Positions 43,628 through 52,898 of a stretch of DNA of 56,262 bases are shown here, piece after piece (the stretch's first letter is position 1; each line of letters starts with the position of its first letter). Below the pieces are notes generated by a model. It did not search any database and was not told where the DNA came from. It saw only the letters and a list, made by a program, of their open reading frames with translations. The translations under genes and the position numbers were made by a program. The DNA lies in NCBI GenBank assembly GCA_023251835.1, contig JAHEXZ010000027.1, forward strand, positions 1 through 56,262. The letters are read 5' to 3'. Source of the DNA: Bacteroidota bacterium (GTDB taxonomy: Bacteria > Bacteroidota > Bacteroidia > 2-12-FULL-35-15).

Positions 43628-44083
43628 ATGCAATCAGAAGCTGAAACAATAGAAGAATATATAGAAACACTTCCTGATGAGAGGAAAGCGGCAATTACGG
43701 AGTTAAGAAAAATAATTCTAAAAAGTCTACCCAAAGGTTTTATTGAAACAATGAATTATGGGATGATAAGCTATGTAGTACCACATACTATTTATCCCGA
43801 TGGCTATCATTGCAACCCTGCACAGCCATTACCTTTTATAAATATTGCTTCTCAGAAAAATTTTATAGCCCTTTATCACATGGGCTTATATAGCAATAAA
43901 AAATTATTGGAATGGTTTACAAAAGAGTATCCTAACCATACAACAACGAAGTTGGATATGGGAAAAAGCTGTATACGATTTAAAAAAATGGACCAAATTC
44001 CTTTTAAACTTATTGGTGAGCTAACCAAAAGAGTAAGCGTAAAAGATTGGATTGATATTTATGAAAGTCATATAAAGAGATAG
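43628..44083 (+). CDS. DUF1801-family protein
   Basis: A 151-residue soluble protein of the DUF1801 (YdhG-like) group: TIEEYIETLPDERKAAITELRKIILKSLPKGFIETMNYGMISYVVP at the start, then a central strand pair with FINIASQKNFIALYHMGLYSNKK, and a closing LDMGKSCIRFKKMDQIPF. Members have a CyaY/YjbR-type fold; the role is not known. The gene stands between two repeat copies in the same orientation (43533-43585 and 44088-44164), which end 42 nt before it and begin 4 nt after it. Confidence 0.88.
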   Translation: MQSEAETIEEYIETLPDERKAAITELRKIILKSLPKGFIETMNYGMISYVVPHTIYPDGYHCNPAQPLPFINIASQKNFIALYHMGLYSNKKLLEWFTKEYPNHTTTKLDMGKSCIRFKKMDQIPFKLIGELTKRVSVKDWIDIYESHIKR

Positions 44084-44087
44084 AAAA

Positions 44088-44164
44088 TATACTGAGCGAA
44101 TAAGTTTGTAAATTTTGCAAACGGTTCGACTGAGTTCACCGAAGCCTCATTCAGCCGAAGTATA
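44088..44164. repeat. Dispersed palindromic (REP-like) repeat, 77-bp copy
   Basis: Starts TATACTGAGCGAATAAG, passes through ACGGTTCGACTGAGTTCACC and ends CTCATTCAGCCGAAGTATA. Matches the 19920 copy in length and order. Lies 26 nt before the SLC13 transporter start. Confidence 0.88.
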
Positions 44165-44190
44165 ACGAAGAGTTATGTTTTAATATAAAC

Positions 44191-45648
44191 GTGAATTACA
44201 CAAAAAAAATAAAACTGCTATCGGGGCCTGCATTGGCAATTATTGTAGGACTCGGATTCGATCTCGACCCGGAAAACCCTATACTTACACGCATGGCTGC
44301 TGTGGCTGTCTGGATGGTCATTTGGTGGTTCACCGAAGCGATACACCTGGCGGTTACGGCATTGCTGCCCGTCATATTGTTTCCACTACTTGGTATCGCT
44401 GATTCAAAAACTATTGCTTCCCAATACATGGATCCGATTATTTTTTTATTCATTGGTGGTTTTATTATAGCTTTTGCCATTGAGCGCTGGCAACTGCATC
44501 AGCGTATTGCTTTAAAGATATTGATGAAAGTAGGCACAAAACCTTCACGAATATTATTTGGGACTATGCTTACCTCCTACCTCATATCTATGTGGATTTC
44601 CAATACAGCAACAGTAATGATGCTGTTATCAGCTGTATTGGCAGTGATTGTTCAGATTGAACAACATTTTAAAGAAGAAGAACACTCACGTAAAATGGCG
44701 GCTGCTTTATTGATTGGCTTGGCATATTCAGCCACTATTGGAGGAATGGCAACATTGGTAGGTACACCAACTAATATGATTTTCATGCGGGAATATACAG
44801 GAACATTCCCTAACAACAACGATATGAATTTTCTCTCCTGGTTTATTATTGGATTTCCGCTGTCGTTAATTTTTCTGCTATCTGCTTTTTTTGTGCTTAA
44901 ACAATTGTTTATTAAAAAAGACAGTCTGCTATTACTTGATAATAGTTACTTTACTTCTGCCTATCAGAAACTGGGAACAATGGGATTTGAAGAAAAAGCT
45001 GTAGGTGCTATTTTTGCTGCTACTGCCCTATTATGGTTTACTCGTGCAGATATTGATTTTGGTATTTTCAAAATGAAAGGATGGAGCAATCTGTTTCCTA
45101 ATAAAGAGTATCTGCAGGACAGCACAGTAGCTGTTGTAATGGCCGTGTTGTTATTTTTTATTCCTTCAAAGAAAGAAAAAGGAAAAGCCCTTATCAGTTG
45201 GGAAGATGTCGCCAAACTTCCATTTGATATTATTCTATTATTTGGAGGAGGTTTTGCTTTGGCAAAAGGTTTTGAATTATCTGGTTTGAGTAATTGGATG
45301 GCTTCACAATTAAGATTTACAGCGTCTACCAATATTTATATACTTATACTGGGAATGTGTATCCTGGTAACTATCATCAGTGAATTTGCTTCCAATGTTG
45401 CATGCATTCAACTCATGCTGCCAATACTTCTTGCAATTCATAAAACAATGAATGTTCATCCTCTGATGCTAATGATACCTGCAACGTTGGCATCATCATT
45501 GGGCTTTATGCTTCCTGTTGCCACTGCACCAAATACCATTGTATTTGGCAGCCATCGTATACGGGTAAAAGATATGCTAAAAGCCGGACTAATACTGGAT
45601 ATTATTGGAATAATACTTATTACACTTGCAATGATGTTTATTAAATGA
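44191..45648 (+). CDS. SLC13/DASS family sodium:dicarboxylate (or sulfate) symporter
   Basis: A 485-residue inner-membrane transporter with about 12 helices. The two signature SNT-type motifs are WISNTATVMMLLS near 132-144 and FASNVACIQLMLPIL near 402-416, the second with Val where Thr is usual, and each is followed by the paired GTPTN and VATAPNTI loops. These bind Na+ and the anionic substrate, typically C4-dicarboxylates, citrate or sulfate; the substrate cannot be chosen here. The start is a GTG at 44191; no ATG lies close by in frame before the first helix. The palindromic repeat directly upstream could modulate its expression. Confidence 0.88.
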   Translation: MNYTKKIKLLSGPALAIIVGLGFDLDPENPILTRMAAVAVWMVIWWFTEAIHLAVTALLPVILFPLLGIADSKTIASQYMDPIIFLFIGGFIIAFAIERWQLHQRIALKILMKVGTKPSRILFGTMLTSYLISMWISNTATVMMLLSAVLAVIVQIEQHFKEEEHSRKMAAALLIGLAYSATIGGMATLVGTPTNMIFMREYTGTFPNNNDMNFLSWFIIGFPLSLIFLLSAFFVLKQLFIKKDSLLLLDNSYFTSAYQKLGTMGFEEKAVGAIFAATALLWFTRADIDFGIFKMKGWSNLFPNKEYLQDSTVAVVMAVLLFFIPSKKEKGKALISWEDVAKLPFDIILLFGGGFALAKGFELSGLSNWMASQLRFTASTNIYILILGMCILVTIISEFASNVACIQLMLPILLAIHKTMNVHPLMLMIPATLASSLGFMLPVATAPNTIVFGSHRIRVKDMLKAGLILDIIGIILITLAMMFIK

Positions 45649-45736
45649 TTGCATAGTTAATATACTTTTTAACCTCTGAAATTTGAGCCTCACGAATAAA
45701 TTTTATATTATTGTATCCTATAAACACACGCATATT

Positions 45737-46423
45737 ATGAAAAAGAATATACTTATAATTATAGGAGTTATATTACTATATAATACTTCTAAGGCTCAAT
45801 CCTTTCACAAAGGTGCTATTGTTGTTGATTTAGGTGTCGGTCTCAATATTTCCAAAACTGCAATAGAAGATGAATACAACAGTCAGGTATGGAATGGCAG
45901 TAGCTTCAGCACCGTACGCGTGAAAAAAGACACAACAGATAGAGCCGGGTCTGTAGTATACCCATTAACAGTTGAATACGGTGTAAAGAACTGGTTGGGA
46001 ATAGCAGGAAGAGTTTCATATTCAAAGTATATTACAGGAAATGATTCTGCAGGTGGAATAAAGGCTAACATACGTGGTATTGATGCAGGCTTAATATTCA
46101 ACTTACATCTGATAAAAACCAAGCGTTTTGATATGCCCATAGGTTTATCACTTGCTTATTCCAACTTTAAAATTGATAGCAAAGATTCACTACAAAGCAT
46201 GGCAAAAGATAATGGACTTAGTTACGGTTTTGCCGCTGTTCCACGTATTTACTTTGGCGATCATATAGGACTTTCCTTTAATCTTGGATATATGGCATAC
46301 ACCTACCCAAGTGTTTTATTCTCTAATAAAAATGATCCTAATATTAATGATAATGACGATCGTTTATTTAAGCTCAAAACCAGTGGCACCAATATTGGTG
46401 TCGGATTGCTCGTAAAATTTTAA
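45737..46423 (+). CDS. Small outer-membrane beta-barrel protein
   Basis: A 228-residue protein from the ATG at 45737, which opens with a signal peptide (MKKNILIIIGVILLYNTSKAQ). A TTG further upstream in frame adds 18 residues that do not fit a signal sequence, so it was rejected. The mature part is strand-rich with Gly/Tyr turns and ends in GTNIGVGLLVKF, a terminal Phe typical of outer-membrane barrels. Function unknown. Its stop codon and that of the converging permease gene share the palindrome TTAA. Confidence 0.8.
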   Translation: MKKNILIIIGVILLYNTSKAQSFHKGAIVVDLGVGLNISKTAIEDEYNSQVWNGSSFSTVRVKKDTTDRAGSVVYPLTVEYGVKNWLGIAGRVSYSKYITGNDSAGGIKANIRGIDAGLIFNLHLIKTKRFDMPIGLSLAYSNFKIDSKDSLQSMAKDNGLSYGFAAVPRIYFGDHIGLSFNLGYMAYTYPSVLFSNKNDPNINDNDDRLFKLKTSGTNIGVGLLVKF

Positions 46424-47625
46424 AATGTCAGCTGCCGCCTTGTGAATACTCTTACAGGATACCAGGCAGCTATAAAACCTATCAATAGTACAACGCCAAC
46501 CACGGAAACAAAATCTATCGGTTCAAATTTTATCGGATATGCATCTACCACATACCCTTCTGTAAAACGAACTAATGAAAATTGTATTTGTAACCAACAA
46601 ACAAGAATTCCAAACAACACCCCTAACACCGCACCAATTATAGTGATAAGCATTCCTTCCATTAAAAAGATATTACGTATCAATTGAATATCTGCCCCAA
46701 TATTATGTAATATAGAAATGTCTCTTTTCTTCTCTATTATAAGCATTGTTAATGAACCAATCACATTAAAAGTTGCAATAATGAGAATAAATACAAGTAT
46801 AATAAATGTCCATAGTTTTTCTGATTTCAGTGTTTTATATAACAGTGCATTTTGTTGTTGCCGGTTTTTCACCTCATAATTGTTTCCCAACAAAGTGCTA
46901 ACCTGTTGCTGTATCTGCTCCACATTCGCTGTTGGTTTTAGTCCTAATTCAATAGAGGTTACTTCATTAGTATAATCAAACAACTGACGTGCTTTTTCAA
47001 TGTTCATCAATACATATTTATCATCAAATTCATCATTTATAGAAAAAACTCCCGCAGGATACATTTTTAGCTCATTCAAGCCACCTTCTTCATCAAATGT
47101 ACTAATGTTTCCACGTTTTGGCGCATAAACAGAAATGGGCGAAAAACTATCATCAGGTCCACTTTGTAACCTGTAACTAATCCCTCTTCCAAAAACTATG
47201 TTATTCTTTTTCAGGTTAAAAATACCTTCAGTAATAAGCGGGTCAAAAGGGTTCATTTGCTCATAATTGGGGCTCACTCCTTTTATTGTTGCCACACACT
47301 GCTTATCATCAAACTTTAACAGCGCGTTGCCTTCCACCACTTCAACACAATAAGTAACACCTTCTGTGGATTTTAAAGTCTGCATCTGCTCTACACCCAG
47401 TAAAAACGTTTTTCCCTGCTTCGCTGTAATTTCAATATCAGCATCAAATGTATTATAGAGTGTTTGAACTAAGTCGGATAAACCATTAAAAGCCGAAAGC
47501 ACTATTATTAATGCCATTGTTCCAATACATACACCTGCCACAGAAATACCTGAAATAATATTAATGGCATTGTGTGACTTTTTGGAAATCAGATAACGTT
47601 TTGCTATGAAAAGAGGAAGGTTCAA
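46420..47625 (-). CDS. ABC transporter permease, LolC/LolE-like (FtsX family)
   Basis: A 401-residue inner-membrane permease. The N-terminal segment FIAKRYLISKKSHNAINIISGISVAGVCIGTMALIIVLSAFNGLSDL is the classic LolC/E start; a long periplasmic domain (~45-265) follows, then three helices in the C-terminal FtsX domain (LWTFIILVFILIIATFNVIGSLTMLIIEKKRDISILHNIGA and on). In the Lol system such subunits extract lipoproteins from the inner membrane for delivery to the outer membrane. The ATPase is not encoded nearby. It lies 4 nt after rbfA and is presumably co-transcribed. Confidence 0.9.
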   Translation of the reverse strand: MNLPLFIAKRYLISKKSHNAINIISGISVAGVCIGTMALIIVLSAFNGLSDLVQTLYNTFDADIEITAKQGKTFLLGVEQMQTLKSTEGVTYCVEVVEGNALLKFDDKQCVATIKGVSPNYEQMNPFDPLITEGIFNLKKNNIVFGRGISYRLQSGPDDSFSPISVYAPKRGNISTFDEEGGLNELKMYPAGVFSINDEFDDKYVLMNIEKARQLFDYTNEVTSIELGLKPTANVEQIQQQVSTLLGNNYEVKNRQQQNALLYKTLKSEKLWTFIILVFILIIATFNVIGSLTMLIIEKKRDISILHNIGADIQLIRNIFLMEGMLITIIGAVLGVLFGILVCWLQIQFSLVRFTEGYVVDAYPIKFEPIDFVSVVGVVLLIGFIAAWYPVRVFTRRQLTF

Positions 47626-47629
47626 TTTT

Positions 47630-47968
47630 TTATTTTTTCAACAACTCATCAATCCGCATGGCGTAATCTAAGGAATCATCCTGAAAAAATACAAGATTAG
47701 GAATAACACGAACTTGTTTTTTTATTCTGTCAGATAACTTAGCCCTCACCTCCTTTGTGTGCTCCTGTATTTGCTTTAACAAGGCCTTCGTATCCGGCAC
47801 ATTGAATAAACTCACATATACCTTGGCTACACCCAAATCAGGACTTACCCTGACTTGTGTAACTGTAATCAGTGCATTACCAAAAAAAAGACGTGTTTCA
47901 CGCTGAAAGATTTCTCCTAACTCTTTTTGTATTAAACGTGCTACTTTTAACTGACGCGTTGAATCCAT
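47630..47968 (-). CDS. rbfA: Ribosome-binding factor A
   Basis: A 112-residue KH-type protein that binds the 30S subunit during late 16S maturation. The family pattern is clear: MDSTRQLKVARLIQKELGEIFQRE at the start, then VTVTQVRVSPDLGVAKVYVSLFN-like strands near 37-60, and RIKKQVRVIPNLVFFQDDSLDYAMRIDELL at the end, including the conserved D-x-S segment. A minus-strand TAACTTTG (47991-47998) lies 23 nt upstream as a candidate -7 element. It heads the pair rbfA / lolC-like. Confidence 0.95.
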   Translation of the reverse strand: MDSTRQLKVARLIQKELGEIFQRETRLFFGNALITVTQVRVSPDLGVAKVYVSLFNVPDTKALLKQIQEHTKEVRAKLSDRIKKQVRVIPNLVFFQDDSLDYAMRIDELLKK

Positions 47969-48019
47969 TGTAATGGCATATTTTAAGGTTCAAAGTTAAC
48001 AATTAACAGCTACAAATCT

Positions 48020-48027
48020 TATATTTG
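48020..48027 (+). promoter_or_regulatory. Candidate -7 element of the MsbA-like exporter gene
   Basis: TATATTTG ends 4 nt before the ATG at 48032. If it is used, transcription would start at or within a few bases of the start codon, giving a leaderless or near-leaderless mRNA. A back-to-back minus-strand TAACTTTG (47991-47998) could serve rbfA. Confidence 0.45.
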
Positions 48028-48031
48028 CGAA

Positions 48032-49879
48032 ATGAAAAGTATTTTTGGAATACTCCAATATGTCAAAGGTTACTGGCGCTACGCCATTTTAAATATAGTA
48101 TTCAATATTATTTCAGCACTTTTCTCTCTCTTTTCAATCGCTATGCTGTTTCCTTTTTTGCAGGTACTCTTTTCTAACGATAGCAAAAAAATGGATGCCA
48201 TCCTGCAAATGGGACAGCCTGAATTTCATTTTTCCTCCGAATCTATTATTAATAATATCAACTACATATTATCTAAAGACATTGAAGCACACGGCCAGAT
48301 ACATACATTAATAGGCATCTGTTTGTTCATTGTCACAACCATTTTCTTCAAAAATTTGTTCCGCTACCTGGCAATGTTTTTTATAGCGCCTATAAGGAAT
48401 GGCGTGGTAAAAGATATGCGTAATAACTTATTTCAGAAAATATTGATATTACCATTGAGCTATTACTCAGATGAGCGAAAAGGAGCCATTATGTCACACA
48501 TGACAACAGATGTGCGCGAGGTGGAATGGAGCATCATGAACTCATTAGAGATGGTTTTTCGTGAACCTATTGCAATCATTATTTCATTAGTATTGATGAT
48601 ATTAATGAGTTGGAAATTAACAGTGCTTGCATTTATTTTACTTCCCATAACTGGAATTTTTATTGGTCGTATCGGTAAATCATTAAAACGTACCTCTACC
48701 AAAGAAAAAGAAAAAACAGGGCTATTGTTGTCAATTCTGGATGAAACTCTTGGAGGGCTTCGTATTATTAAAGCTTTTAATGCTGAAAACAGTATTAAAC
48801 AAAAGTTTATAAAAGAAAATAATGCTTATACAAGGCTAATGGTAAGAGCCTATCGCAAAATTGATTTATCTTCTCCATTAAGTGAATTTATGGGTGTAAC
48901 AGTATTTGTAGTTATTTTATATGTTGGAGGAAAAATGGTTTTAGGAAATCAGCCTACTATGGAAGGAGCTGTATTTATTACCTATCTGGCACTTTTTTCA
49001 CAGCTGATAGCTCCTGCAAAAGCATTTACCACAGCGTATTACAATTTACAGAAAGGCTTAGCCTCAACGGAACGGATTAACAAAATATTAAATGCGGAAG
49101 TAACAATTAAAAATCCTCCACATCCTAAACCTCTGAACAGTTTTGAAAAAGAAATTGAATATAAAAATGTATCCTTCGCCTATCGCGAAAATGAGGTTGG
49201 CTGGGTATTAAACAATATCAATTTAAAAATTGAAAAAGGTAAAACCATTGCACTTGTCGGGCAATCAGGCTCCGGAAAAACTACTTTAGCTGATATGCTA
49301 CCCCGTTTTTATGATCCATCTCATGGCGAAATATTAGTTGATGGAATTGTTATAAAAGATTCCAGATTAGCAGATTTACGTTCATTAATGGGCATTGTAA
49401 CGCAGGAATCAATCTTGTTTAATGATACCGTCTTTAACAATATTGCCTTTGGCCTCGATAACATCACAGAACAACAAGTAATAGAAGCTGCCCGAATTGC
49501 AAATGCACATGAATTTATTTCGCAGATGCCCCAGGGTTACTATACTAATATTGGCGACAGAGGGAGCAAACTATCCGGTGGCCAGCGCCAAAGATTGAGC
49601 ATAGCAAGAGCAGTATTAAAAAACCCTCCTATTTTGATATTAGATGAAGCTACATCAGCATTGGATACGGAAAGTGAACGTTTGGTACAAGATGCTTTAA
49701 ATAAATTGATGAAAAATCGTACCTCTTTAGTTATTGCACACCGCTTATCTACGATACAACATGCTGATGAAATTATTGTGATGCAAAAAGGAGAAATTAT
49801 TGAACGTGGAACACATACGGAGCTTATCAATAAAAATGGAGCGTATCAGAGATTACATGAACTACAGTCATTTGTCTAA
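48032..49879 (+). CDS. ABC exporter, MsbA-like (fused permease and ATPase)
   Basis: A 615-residue half-transporter. Six membrane helices span about 15-325 (type I ABC exporter fold). The ATPase has Walker A GQSGSGKT at 410-417, signature LSGGQRQR at 514-521, Walker B ILILDEAT near 535-542 and the H-loop in VIAHRLSTIQ. MsbA-type members flip lipid A or other lipids; in Bacteroidota such proteins are often annotated as lipid or drug exporters, and the substrate is not known here. It reads divergently from rbfA with 63 nt between starts. Confidence 0.92.
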   Translation: MKSIFGILQYVKGYWRYAILNIVFNIISALFSLFSIAMLFPFLQVLFSNDSKKMDAILQMGQPEFHFSSESIINNINYILSKDIEAHGQIHTLIGICLFIVTTIFFKNLFRYLAMFFIAPIRNGVVKDMRNNLFQKILILPLSYYSDERKGAIMSHMTTDVREVEWSIMNSLEMVFREPIAIIISLVLMILMSWKLTVLAFILLPITGIFIGRIGKSLKRTSTKEKEKTGLLLSILDETLGGLRIIKAFNAENSIKQKFIKENNAYTRLMVRAYRKIDLSSPLSEFMGVTVFVVILYVGGKMVLGNQPTMEGAVFITYLALFSQLIAPAKAFTTAYYNLQKGLASTERINKILNAEVTIKNPPHPKPLNSFEKEIEYKNVSFAYRENEVGWVLNNINLKIEKGKTIALVGQSGSGKTTLADMLPRFYDPSHGEILVDGIVIKDSRLADLRSLMGIVTQESILFNDTVFNNIAFGLDNITEQQVIEAARIANAHEFISQMPQGYYTNIGDRGSKLSGGQRQRLSIARAVLKNPPILILDEATSALDTESERLVQDALNKLMKNRTSLVIAHRLSTIQHADEIIVMQKGEIIERGTHTELINKNGAYQRLHELQSFV

Positions 49880-49943
49880 TCTTTTTCCATATACCTAAAC
49901 ATAATATAATTCATATATTCATACAGATTTGTAATTCGCTGGA

Positions 49944-50507
49944 ATGGAAGAAGAAATTAAAAATACATTGGAAGTACTTCGTAAAGGAGGTATTATACTA
50001 TACCCTACAGAAACGGTTTGGGGCATTGGCTGTGATGCGCGCAACAAAGATGCTGTAGCTAAAGTATTTAAAATAAAACAGCGTGCTGAATACAAAAGCA
50101 TGGTGGTATTAGTATGCAATGAGTCAATGATCAATCGCTATGTAAAGGAAGTTCCTCCAATTGTATGGGAATTAATTGAAACAGCGGAAGAACCTCTTAC
50201 AATTATTTATCCTGAGGGACGTATGCTTGCAGAAAAACTTGTTGCGGCTGACAGCAGTATTGCAATACGTTTGGTAAAAGACGAATTTTGTAATACCCTG
50301 ATTCATAAATTTGGAAAACCAATTGTTTCTACTTCTGCTAATATAAGCGGGGAACCCACTCCAATGTCATTTAATGATATAAAGCTGGATATACTCAACC
50401 AGGTAGATTACATAGTCAATTATAGAAGAACAGAAATAAATAAAACAAAACCTTCATCCATTATCAAAGTAACTTTGAATGGGGAAATCAAAATTATTCG
50501 GAAATAA
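49944..50507 (+). CDS. tsaC: Threonylcarbamoyl-AMP synthase (TsaC/Sua5/YrdC)
   Basis: A 187-residue YrdC-domain enzyme that makes threonylcarbamoyl-AMP from threonine, bicarbonate and ATP, the first step of the t6A modification at A37 of ANN-decoding tRNAs. Seen: the [21 protein letters not shown] motif near 14-34, [15 protein letters not shown] near 43-57, ITIIYP-like and [12 protein letters not shown] near 110-123, and [16 protein letters not shown] near 132-147. Short form, without a Sua5 domain. The CCA-adding gene follows 5 nt later. Confidence 0.95.
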   Translation: MEEEIKNTLEVLRKGGIILYPTETVWGIGCDARNKDAVAKVFKIKQRAEYKSMVVLVCNESMINRYVKEVPPIVWELIETAEEPLTIIYPEGRMLAEKLVAADSSIAIRLVKDEFCNTLIHKFGKPIVSTSANISGEPTPMSFNDIKLDILNQVDYIVNYRRTEINKTKPSSIIKVTLNGEIKIIRK

Positions 50508-50512
50508 AGGTA

Positions 50513-51919
50513 TTGGAAGCAAAATTAACACATCCAATCTTTAAGATCATTTCAGTATGTGCCACTGAAATGAATAGCTCTGCTTATGTAATAGGTGGCT
50601 GGGTACGCGATTTGTTACTTAACAGACCTTCTAAAGATATTGATATTGTTGCCATAGGCAGCGGTATTGAATTGGCTCAACATGTTGCTAAAAAGTTAGG
50701 CGATAAATATCAGGTACATGTGTATAAAAATTTTGGCACTGCCCAAATTCTGTATGAAGATTACAATATTGAATTTGTTGGTGCGCGTAAAGAGTCCTAT
50801 CGTTCAGAAAGCCGCAAACCTATTGTTGAAAACGGAACATTAGAAGACGATCAGAATCGCAGGGATTTTACCATCAACGCACTTGCTATCTCATTAAACA
50901 AGAAAGATTATGGCCACCTGCTCGATCCATTTAATGGACTAAAGGATATGGAACAAAAGCTCATTCGTACACCATTAGATCCTGGTGTTACATACTCTGA
51001 TGATCCTCTGCGAATGATGCGGGCAATACGTTTTGCAACACAGCTCAATTATATCATTGAAGCCCAATCCCTTGCCAGTATTGCTAAAAATAAAAACCGT
51101 ATAAAAATTATCTCCAAAGAACGTATTAGTGATGAATTAAATAAAATTATTCTGGCACCTGTTCCATCCATTGGTTTTAAACTATTGTTTGATACAGGTC
51201 TGTTACAGCTTATTTTTCCACAAATGGCACTGCTGCAAGGTGTAGAAGCCATAAATGGAAAATCTCATAAAGACAATTTTTATCATACACTTGAAGTATT
51301 GGATAATATATCAAAAACCACCAATGACCTTTGGTTGCGATGGGCTGCCATACTTCATGACATTGCAAAACCTCAGACTAAACGGTTTGAGACCGGTCAC
51401 GGCTGGACTTTTCATGGTCATGAAGACAAGGGAGCACGAATGGTGCCTCAGCTATTTGCAGAACTAAAACTTCCCCTGAATGAAAAAATGAAATATGTAC
51501 AGAAACTTGTCCTCCTTCATTTACGTCCCATTGTGCTGGCCAAAAGTGAAATAACCGACAGTGCTATACGCAGATTATTGTTTGAAGCAGGTAATGATAT
51601 TGACGATTTGATGAAATTATGTGAAGCGGATATCACCTCAAAAAATGAATATAAAGTGCAGAAATATCTGAAAAATTTTGAGCTTGTCCGTCAAAAATTG
51701 AAAGAAGTAGAAGAAAAAGACAATATTCGCAACTGGCAACCGCCTATTAGTGGCGAAGATATTATGAAAACATTTAAAATACCTGCCGGCAGAGAAGTGG
51801 GTACTATAAAAAGTGCAATTCGTGAAGCTATACTAGATGGCATCATACAAAATGATTACAACCAGGCATATCAGTTTATGATACAGGAAGGCGAAAAATT
51901 AGGACTAAAGAGCGATTAA
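50513..51919 (+). CDS. CCA tRNA nucleotidyltransferase with HD domain
   Basis: A 468-residue class II nucleotidyltransferase that builds or repairs the CCA end of tRNAs. Head domain: [22 protein letters not shown] near 25-46 with the two catalytic Asp in DID; neck: [10 protein letters not shown] near 118-127 and [18 protein letters not shown] near 162-179, which select nucleotides. Residues ~245-370 form an HD domain ([16 protein letters not shown] with HD) and a helical tail completes it. The start is a TTG at 50513, consistent with the usual N-terminus of the family (HPIFKIIS). It lies 5 nt after tsaC and is probably translated from the same mRNA. Confidence 0.93.
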   Translation: MEAKLTHPIFKIISVCATEMNSSAYVIGGWVRDLLLNRPSKDIDIVAIGSGIELAQHVAKKLGDKYQVHVYKNFGTAQILYEDYNIEFVGARKESYRSESRKPIVENGTLEDDQNRRDFTINALAISLNKKDYGHLLDPFNGLKDMEQKLIRTPLDPGVTYSDDPLRMMRAIRFATQLNYIIEAQSLASIAKNKNRIKIISKERISDELNKIILAPVPSIGFKLLFDTGLLQLIFPQMALLQGVEAINGKSHKDNFYHTLEVLDNISKTTNDLWLRWAAILHDIAKPQTKRFETGHGWTFHGHEDKGARMVPQLFAELKLPLNEKMKYVQKLVLLHLRPIVLAKSEITDSAIRRLLFEAGNDIDDLMKLCEADITSKNEYKVQKYLKNFELVRQKLKEVEEKDNIRNWQPPISGEDIMKTFKIPAGREVGTIKSAIREAILDGIIQNDYNQAYQFMIQEGEKLGLKSD

Positions 51920-52076
51920 ATTAAAAACCTGCCAACGATAGTGGAATATAAGTTATCTATCCATCATTTCATTATACGTTTCTATATTTATAAAATTCCG
52001 CTTTCAGGTAAAAAATGAGTACATATTTTATTACATTTGTTACAGAACAATTATAACCTATAAAACTTAAACTAAA

Positions 52077-52760
52077 ATGGCTGTTTATCGTTTCAGAGTA
52101 GCACTTGAAGACAATGAAGAAGTATACCGTGAAATAGAAATTAAATCCACACAAACTTATGAGGATTTTCATAATTTTATTCTGCAATCTATCAATTTTG
52201 ACAACACACATAATGCTTCATTCTTTATAAGTGATGACATGTGGCGCAAAGGTGAGGAAATTACACTACGTACTCAGGAAACTAATGAAACTAATCGGAA
52301 AGGTACTGAAATAGCAGTACGTCAAATGAGTAAATGTAAAATTGCAGCTTTGATTGATGATCCACATCAAAAATTTGTCTACGTATATGACCCTAAAACA
52401 GGTTGGACTTTTACAGTTGAATTATTAAAAATTTTATCAGACAATGATAAAATAAAATATCCTGTTTGCACCAAAAATGTGGGCGAAGCCCCGAAACAAT
52501 ACAAAAAAATTAATGGTATACCTGTAGTAGTTGAAGACGATGAAATTGATAATGAACCTTCTTCAGATGACGAAGCCTATATAAATGCCAAAAATGATGA
52601 TGACATTTCTGATTTAGAAGGCGAAGAAGGAGAAGAAGTAGCAGTAGAAGAAGAAAAAGGCTTGGTTGAAACGGATGAGGAGGAAGAAAACCGGACTGAA
52701 GATGAATATGGTTTTTCAGAATTTGAAAATGGTGGGATCGATGGTGGAGATGACGACTAA
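52077..52760 (+). CDS. pRiA4b ORF-3-like / IS1096 TnpR-type passenger protein with acidic tail
   Basis: A 227-residue cytosolic protein. Residues ~1-140 look like the plasmid pRiA4b ORF-3 family: MAVYRFRVALEDNEEVYREIEI, TYEDFHNFILQSINFDN, SFFISDDMWRKGEEI, and KFVYVYDPKTGWTFTVEL. The family appears as a passenger in IS1096-type elements and also alone on chromosomes; its activity is unknown. From ~160 the protein is extremely acidic (long runs of Glu and Asp), often a sign of a histone-mimic or nucleic-acid-mimic tail, which is inference. A TACATTTG (52032-52039) precedes the start by 37 nt as a possible -7 element. No IS is seen around it. Confidence 0.8.
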   Translation: MAVYRFRVALEDNEEVYREIEIKSTQTYEDFHNFILQSINFDNTHNASFFISDDMWRKGEEITLRTQETNETNRKGTEIAVRQMSKCKIAALIDDPHQKFVYVYDPKTGWTFTVELLKILSDNDKIKYPVCTKNVGEAPKQYKKINGIPVVVEDDEIDNEPSSDDEAYINAKNDDDISDLEGEEGEEVAVEEEKGLVETDEEEENRTEDEYGFSEFENGGIDGGDDD

Positions 52761-52796
52761 TTATTCTTTTTTTTATTTTTTTAGATTTAATAAAGG

Positions 52797-52879
52797 CTGT
52801 CTCAAAAGTGCTTAGACTGTTATTGCGAAGTGTTTCGTTGACACTATCAATGACAGTAAAACTCTGATTTTTGAGACAG
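52797..52879. repeat. 83-bp palindromic element with nested stems
   Basis: Outer arms CTGTCTCAAAA (52797-52807) and TTTTGAGACAG (52869-52879), inner pairs ACTGTTATTG / CAATGACAGT (52816-52825 and 52848-52857, one mismatch) and AGTGT / ACACT at the tip. It will fold into one long hairpin. It lies 19 nt before the miaA ATG, in its leader. Confidence 0.75.
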
Positions 52880-52898
52880 TTTCTTTTTGGGGGAAGAA

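Noticed and set aside
45683-45736. TTG start for the small barrel gene
   Set aside because: It adds 18 residues before a perfect signal peptide that begins at the ATG at 45737.
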